Assembly (NCBI RefSeq): GCF_002777255.1
Contig: NZ_CP017634.1
Location: 4,414,903-4,478,902, forward strand
Direction: 5' to 3'
Source: Candidatus Formimonas warabiya
GTDB lineage: Bacteria > Bacillota > Dehalobacteriia > Dehalobacteriales > Dehalobacteriaceae
DNA length: 64,000 nucleotides
Shown: positions 61,106 through 64,000 of the stretch, piece after piece
Layout of the letters: every line of letters begins with the position of its first letter
Position numbering within the stretch: position 1 is the first letter of the stretch
Notes under the pieces: generated by a model
Seen by the model: the letters and a program-made list of their open reading frames with translations, nothing else
What the model was told of the DNA's origin: nothing
Databases searched by the model: none
Position numbers and translations under genes: made by a program

Positions 61106-61318
61106 ATGATCTTATATGTTTTAAAATGTGATCAGGGTTATATCAGACATAGGGAATTTCAGGATTTTACCAATGCAAGCCTGGAAAAGGCCAGCGTTTT
61201 CAGCCCGGAACAATACGATCAAATAAAGCGGGCCAGGGACGGAGCAAAAAAAGCCGGGATGAAGAATGTCCGTTTGGTGGAACTGACCATAACGGAAAAA
61301 GAGCTGGAAATGATTTAA
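61106..61318 (+). CDS. Small conserved-looking protein of unknown function
   Basis: A 70-aa cytoplasmic protein: MILYVLKCDQGYIRHREF, a helix KASVFSPEQYDQIKRARDGAKKAG, then a strand KNVRLVELTITEKELEM. GGGGGTG precedes the ATG. It lies 35 bp after the TrpD-like gene and is probably the third gene under the cobalamin riboswitch. No family is recognised. Confidence 0.6.
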   Translation: MILYVLKCDQGYIRHREFQDFTNASLEKASVFSPEQYDQIKRARDGAKKAGMKNVRLVELTITEKELEMI

Positions 61319-61552
61319 GCCGGGCTTGGAAGTATCTGAGCCTACATATTTTTTTGTGCGCAGAAGATGCGGCAGCTACGTTTAGTTCTGAAGCAGGGAT
61401 TTACCCCAGCCCTTTCAAGTTTACAGGCAGTTGTTTTAGGCACTCTTAGATATCCGGATCTGATAGTGCTTAAGACCTGCCTTTTAAATTTTTTTAATAT
61501 ATGCAACCTTTATTAAAATTTATTGGTCTAAAGGATGTGGGGAGGAGGGTAA

Positions 61553-62080
61553 ATGTTGGTAAATTCCGGCTGGCAAAAAGTCGCTGAGTGGATGAAACTT
61601 TACGGAGACAGGATCATCCGGGTAGTCTATCTGATCATAGATGACTACCATGTAGCCGAAGAGATTACGCAGGAGGTTTTTGTCAGAGCGTTCAAAAGCA
61701 TGAACTCCTTCCGTGGTGATTCTTCTGCCTATACTTGGCTTTATAGAATTGCCCTTAATTTGAGCAGAAATCACTTAAACCATAAATCAAAGATTCGTTT
61801 CAGACCTTTGAATATGGAAGAGAAAGAAGACGTATTCACAGAATCCCCGGAAGATAAAGTGGTCCGGAAGGTTATGAATGGAAAGATAAGGGCTTCTATC
61901 AGGCAGCTGCCCTTAATCTACCGGGAAGTTATCATCCTGCATTACTTTGAAGACCTGAAGGTTGCTGAGATCGCCCAGATTTTGCAGCAGCCGGAAGGAA
62001 CTGTGAAAAGCAAACTTTCCAGAGGAAGGGAAGCTTTGGAGAATACCCTGCGAAAGGAGGTTTGGGAGGATGGAAGATAA
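61553..62080 (+). CDS. ECF-type RNA polymerase sigma factor
   Basis: A 175-aa sigma-70 family member with regions 2 and 4 only. Region 2 reads IIDDYHVAEEITQEVFVRAFKSMNSFRGDSSAYTWLYRIALN. Region 4 reads LPLIYREVIILHYFEDLKVAEIAQILQQPEGTVKSKLSRGREAL. It matches the SigW/RpoE-like class that responds to envelope stress. The ATG at 61553 follows GGGAGGAGG. It overlaps by 11 bp a small membrane protein in the usual anti-sigma position, which itself overlaps a TPR protein. Confidence 0.9.
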   Translation: MLVNSGWQKVAEWMKLYGDRIIRVVYLIIDDYHVAEEITQEVFVRAFKSMNSFRGDSSAYTWLYRIALNLSRNHLNHKSKIRFRPLNMEEKEDVFTESPEDKVVRKVMNGKIRASIRQLPLIYREVIILHYFEDLKVAEIAQILQQPEGTVKSKLSRGREALENTLRKEVWEDGR

Positions 62081-62420
62081 AGATATTTTTAAAAGCCGGA
62101 TTAAGCGCTGTTTGGAAGAAGAAACAAAAGACATCTATTTTTCTCCTGAAGCAAGGGAAAAAGTAAAACAGGAAATATTTAAAGAGGGTTGGTGGAACAG
62201 ATCGGTATCTTTTTCCCTCGCGGCAGTGGCCTTTGGCGTGATTGCTTTGTTTTTTGCCGCAGCCTTATATGCCAAAGCCTTCTTTTATATTTCCCCAAAG
62301 GAGATCACTGAGCTTGAGCTGAGGGCGAAGATCATTCTTCCTGATCATGGTGTTCCTTTTGGGGCGGTACAGCATCTTAGAGTAGCTTTGAAAGAGGGGA
62401 AAGGGGATGCTCGTCCATGA
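62070..62420 (+). CDS. Single-helix membrane protein in anti-sigma position
   Basis: A 116-aa protein with a charged N-terminal cytoplasmic part (residues 1-45), one membrane helix (about 48-73; VSFSLAAVAFGVIALFFAAALYAKAFF) and a short outer part. The layout fits a small anti-sigma factor, but no zinc-binding HxxxCxxC motif is present. Starts within the sigma gene (ATG 62070) and ends in an ATGA overlap with the next gene, so translation is coupled. Confidence 0.7.
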   Translation: MEDKDIFKSRIKRCLEEETKDIYFSPEAREKVKQEIFKEGWWNRSVSFSLAAVAFGVIALFFAAALYAKAFFYISPKEITELELRAKIILPDHGVPFGAVQHLRVALKEGKGDARP

Positions 62421-64000
62421 GAAGGATTTCAGTCACAAATAAAACACTGGTTATCCTGGGGATCATCCTGGGATTAATTTTGGGAACCGGATATTTTTTT
62501 ACCCCCAAGCTGATGGCTTTAGTAATAAGAGAATACGAAGAGGCAGGTAATCAGGATGTAGACATTATTTTAAAGGAACGGCTAATCCGTTTCTTCCCGG
62601 GGTCGGAAGAAGCCCGCTGGGAAGCTTATGCTTTGGCGGAAAGGTTTTTAGAGAGGGAAGAACGGGTGATGATTGGGCCGGATTTTGTCGGGGGCGGGGC
62701 CGGAAAAGATATCTCCCTTCCTCCTGAAAAAGTGGTCTATTGCCTTCAAAAGGTAGCACAGGCCCAAAAAGAGGAAATGTGGAAATACAATAGTTATGAA
62801 AAATTAGGGGAATTTTACCGCTCCCAGGGTAATTACCAGGAGGCGGAAAAGTATTACCTGATCGCGGCACAAGGTTTTAAAGAAGCGGACAGTGATTTCA
62901 GAATTGGGGACATCAACAGGAACCTGGTTGATATGTATTTGGAAACAGGGAAATTGGAGAAGGCGCTTTCTTTGATTGAGCAAAGTTTACAAAAGTACCC
63001 GGATCAGTATCGGGGAGAATTCCTTTCCCGCAAAGGCGATGTTTTTTTCCGACTCGAGGATTATATTCAGGCTGAAGCGTGTTTTCGTGATGCTTTGGCG
63101 CAAGCGGAGGAAGACTGGGATCAGATTCTGGCTGAGCATAAAGATCAGGAAGAGAACATGAATGCCACCCTTGACCAACAGCCCGTATACCGGCACAGTA
63201 AGTCCAAACTGGAGATGATTCACTCCATGAAGAAAGGCGAAAAGATGCCGAAAGGTAAAGTAAAAGGGGAAATCTTAAGGGGCAATAGTCCTATGCCCAA
63301 TGTTTTGGTTTATCTGATCAATGAAAAAGAATATGACGGCCGCATGAGCAACTTCGAGGGTATTGAATCCGGATCCCCTTACAAGACGGATAACCAAGGG
63401 AAATTTGAATTTGACGGAATTGTTCCCGGCAAATACTTTATGGTATTGGGACTGGTGCCTCAAGACTTGGAAGGACTGGGAAGATTCAAAGAGCTGAAAG
63501 CGTTTACAGTTGAAGGGGGAAAAACCAAGGAGCTTAAGTATGTATTTCAACCGAAGGTGAATATCCTGGAACCTGCCGGGCAGCAAACCTTTAGGACGGG
63601 AGAAAAGCTGAAAATCCGGTGGGAAGAAGTTCCCCGGGCTGAAGCATATAATCTCCAAATCACACTCAAATTAGAGAACGGATATGTATCCCGTGTTTTC
63701 CGTTCGGGCCTGAGAGGGAATTCCTATGTGTTTAATCCTCAAGGCCTGGCACTGCGGGAGATGAATTTTGTGGCCTGGGGCGACGGGTATGTTCTCGCTC
63801 CTTCGGCAATTCTGGGCAGCTTCTATCCGGGGGCGGAAATTTTCTTTGCCATAGAAGCTGTGGATCAGGAAGGAAGGTCCATTTCCGACAGTGAGGGATA
63901 TGTACTGCAGCTTAACGGAAACTATCCTTCAATTCAAGTACAGGGGACCAGCCCGCAGTCTCTGGGGGATAAACTGGTCATAGAAAAGAAATATCCTGAG
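62417..64000 (+). CDS. Membrane-anchored TPR protein with carboxypeptidase-regulatory-like domain, cut by window end
   Basis: The frame is open from the ATG at 62417 to the window edge, at least 528 codons. A membrane helix is at residues about 10-30 (LVILGIILGLILGTGYFF). TPR-like repeats cover about 110-240 (YEKLGEFYRSQGNYQEAEKYYLIAAQ, FRLEDYIQAEACFRDALAQ). Residues about 280-375 resemble the CarboxypepD_reg beta domain (GKVKGEILRGNSPMPNVLVYLIN, then DNQGKFEFDGIVPGKYF). Beta-rich sequence follows (ILEPAGQQTFRTGEKLKIRWEEV, fibronectin-like). It overlaps the anti-sigma-position gene by 4 bp. It is likely a cell-surface effector or sensor of the ECF system. Confidence 0.8.
   Translation, partial: MRRISVTNKTLVILGIILGLILGTGYFFTPKLMALVIREYEEAGNQDVDIILKERLIRFFPGSEEARWEAYALAERFLEREERVMIGPDFVGGGAGKDISLPPEKVVYCLQKVAQAQKEEMWKYNSYEKLGEFYRSQGNYQEAEKYYLIAAQGFKEADSDFRIGDINRNLVDMYLETGKLEKALSLIEQSLQKYPDQYRGEFLSRKGDVFFRLEDYIQAEACFRDALAQAEEDWDQILAEHKDQEENMNATLDQQPVYRHSKSKLEMIHSMKKGEKMPKGKVKGEILRGNSPMPNVLVYLINEKEYDGRMSNFEGIESGSPYKTDNQGKFEFDGIVPGKYFMVLGLVPQDLEGLGRFKELKAFTVEGGKTKELKYVFQPKVNILEPAGQQTFRTGEKLKIRWEEVPRAEAYNLQITLKLENGYVSRVFRSGLRGNSYVFNPQGLALREMNFVAWGDGYVLAPSAILGSFYPGAEIFFAIEAVDQEGRSISDSEGYVLQLNGNYPSIQVQGTSPQSLGDKLVIEKKYPE

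Overview
The window looks like a low-to-mid GC anaerobic Firmicute (class Clostridia, Peptococcaceae-like). Pointers are SLH-anchored surface proteins, three MttB-type (trimethylamine methyltransferase superfamily) genes without an in-frame amber codon, a BCCT transporter, sigma-54 enhancer-binding regulators, TPP and cobalamin riboswitches, and many decayed mobile elements. The suite fits an organism that demethylates quaternary amines with corrinoid enzymes, as in acetogens or dichloromethane/betaine fermenters. The species cannot be fixed from the sequence.

Layout. 0-4.5 kb: a divergent XRE regulator pair, then two isochorismatase-family (N-carbamoylsarcosine amidase-like) hydrolases and a small membrane protein paired with a sodium:solute symporter; both transcription units are preceded by paired GTATAC motifs. 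4.5-5.8 kb: decayed mobile DNA. 5.8-12.2 kb: a large secreted HEGGH metalloprotease with cohesin-like and dockerin-like C-terminal domains, followed by an SLH protein with an N-terminal cohesin-like domain, a likely surface protease and its wall anchor. 12.5-15 kb: GNAT, pentapeptide-repeat protein, a decayed signal peptidase and a partial duplication. 15-21.3 kb: an export island with a seven-module beta-sandwich/RCC1-like protein, a TPR protein, a 40-aa double-glycine-leader peptide and an SLH-like protein. 21.6-25.1 kb: a deletion scar joining two truncated genes tail to tail, an IS30 fragment and a RAYT-type transposase.

26-33.3 kb: an arginine-deiminase-family protein, a MocR regulator with an aminotransferase, and a TPP-riboswitch operon for import of thiamine or its pyrimidine precursor, in which permease and binding lipoprotein form one reading frame. 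33.4-35.3 and 56.2-58.1 kb: two indistinguishable 1921-bp group II introns at matching targets; an empty copy of the target lies at 25.27 kb. 35.8-42.7 kb: an MBL hydrolase, a MerR regulator with a methyltransferase-like sensor domain, and its probable divergent target operon (HisD-family dehydrogenase, small membrane protein, symporter, M20 amidohydrolase). 42.9-43.9 kb: ArsR repressor and nitroreductase.

44-55.4 kb is a coherent sigma-54 regulon: a BCCT transporter, one MttB plus a RocB-like M20 enzyme, a sigma-54 activator, and an ornithine/GABA-type aminotransferase with two more MttBs. Each of the three transcription units has a -24/-12 element with the exact GG-N10-GC spacing. Together they read as uptake, demethylation and transamination of an N-methylated amino acid. 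No corrinoid protein is encoded here, so it must be supplied elsewhere. 58.6-61.3 kb: a cobalamin riboswitch controls a zinc alcohol dehydrogenase, a TrpD-like phosphoribosyltransferase with an altered acceptor site, and a small protein. 61.5-64 kb: an ECF sigma factor, a membrane protein in the anti-sigma position and a TPR protein that runs off the window. No tRNA, rRNA or CRISPR array was seen.
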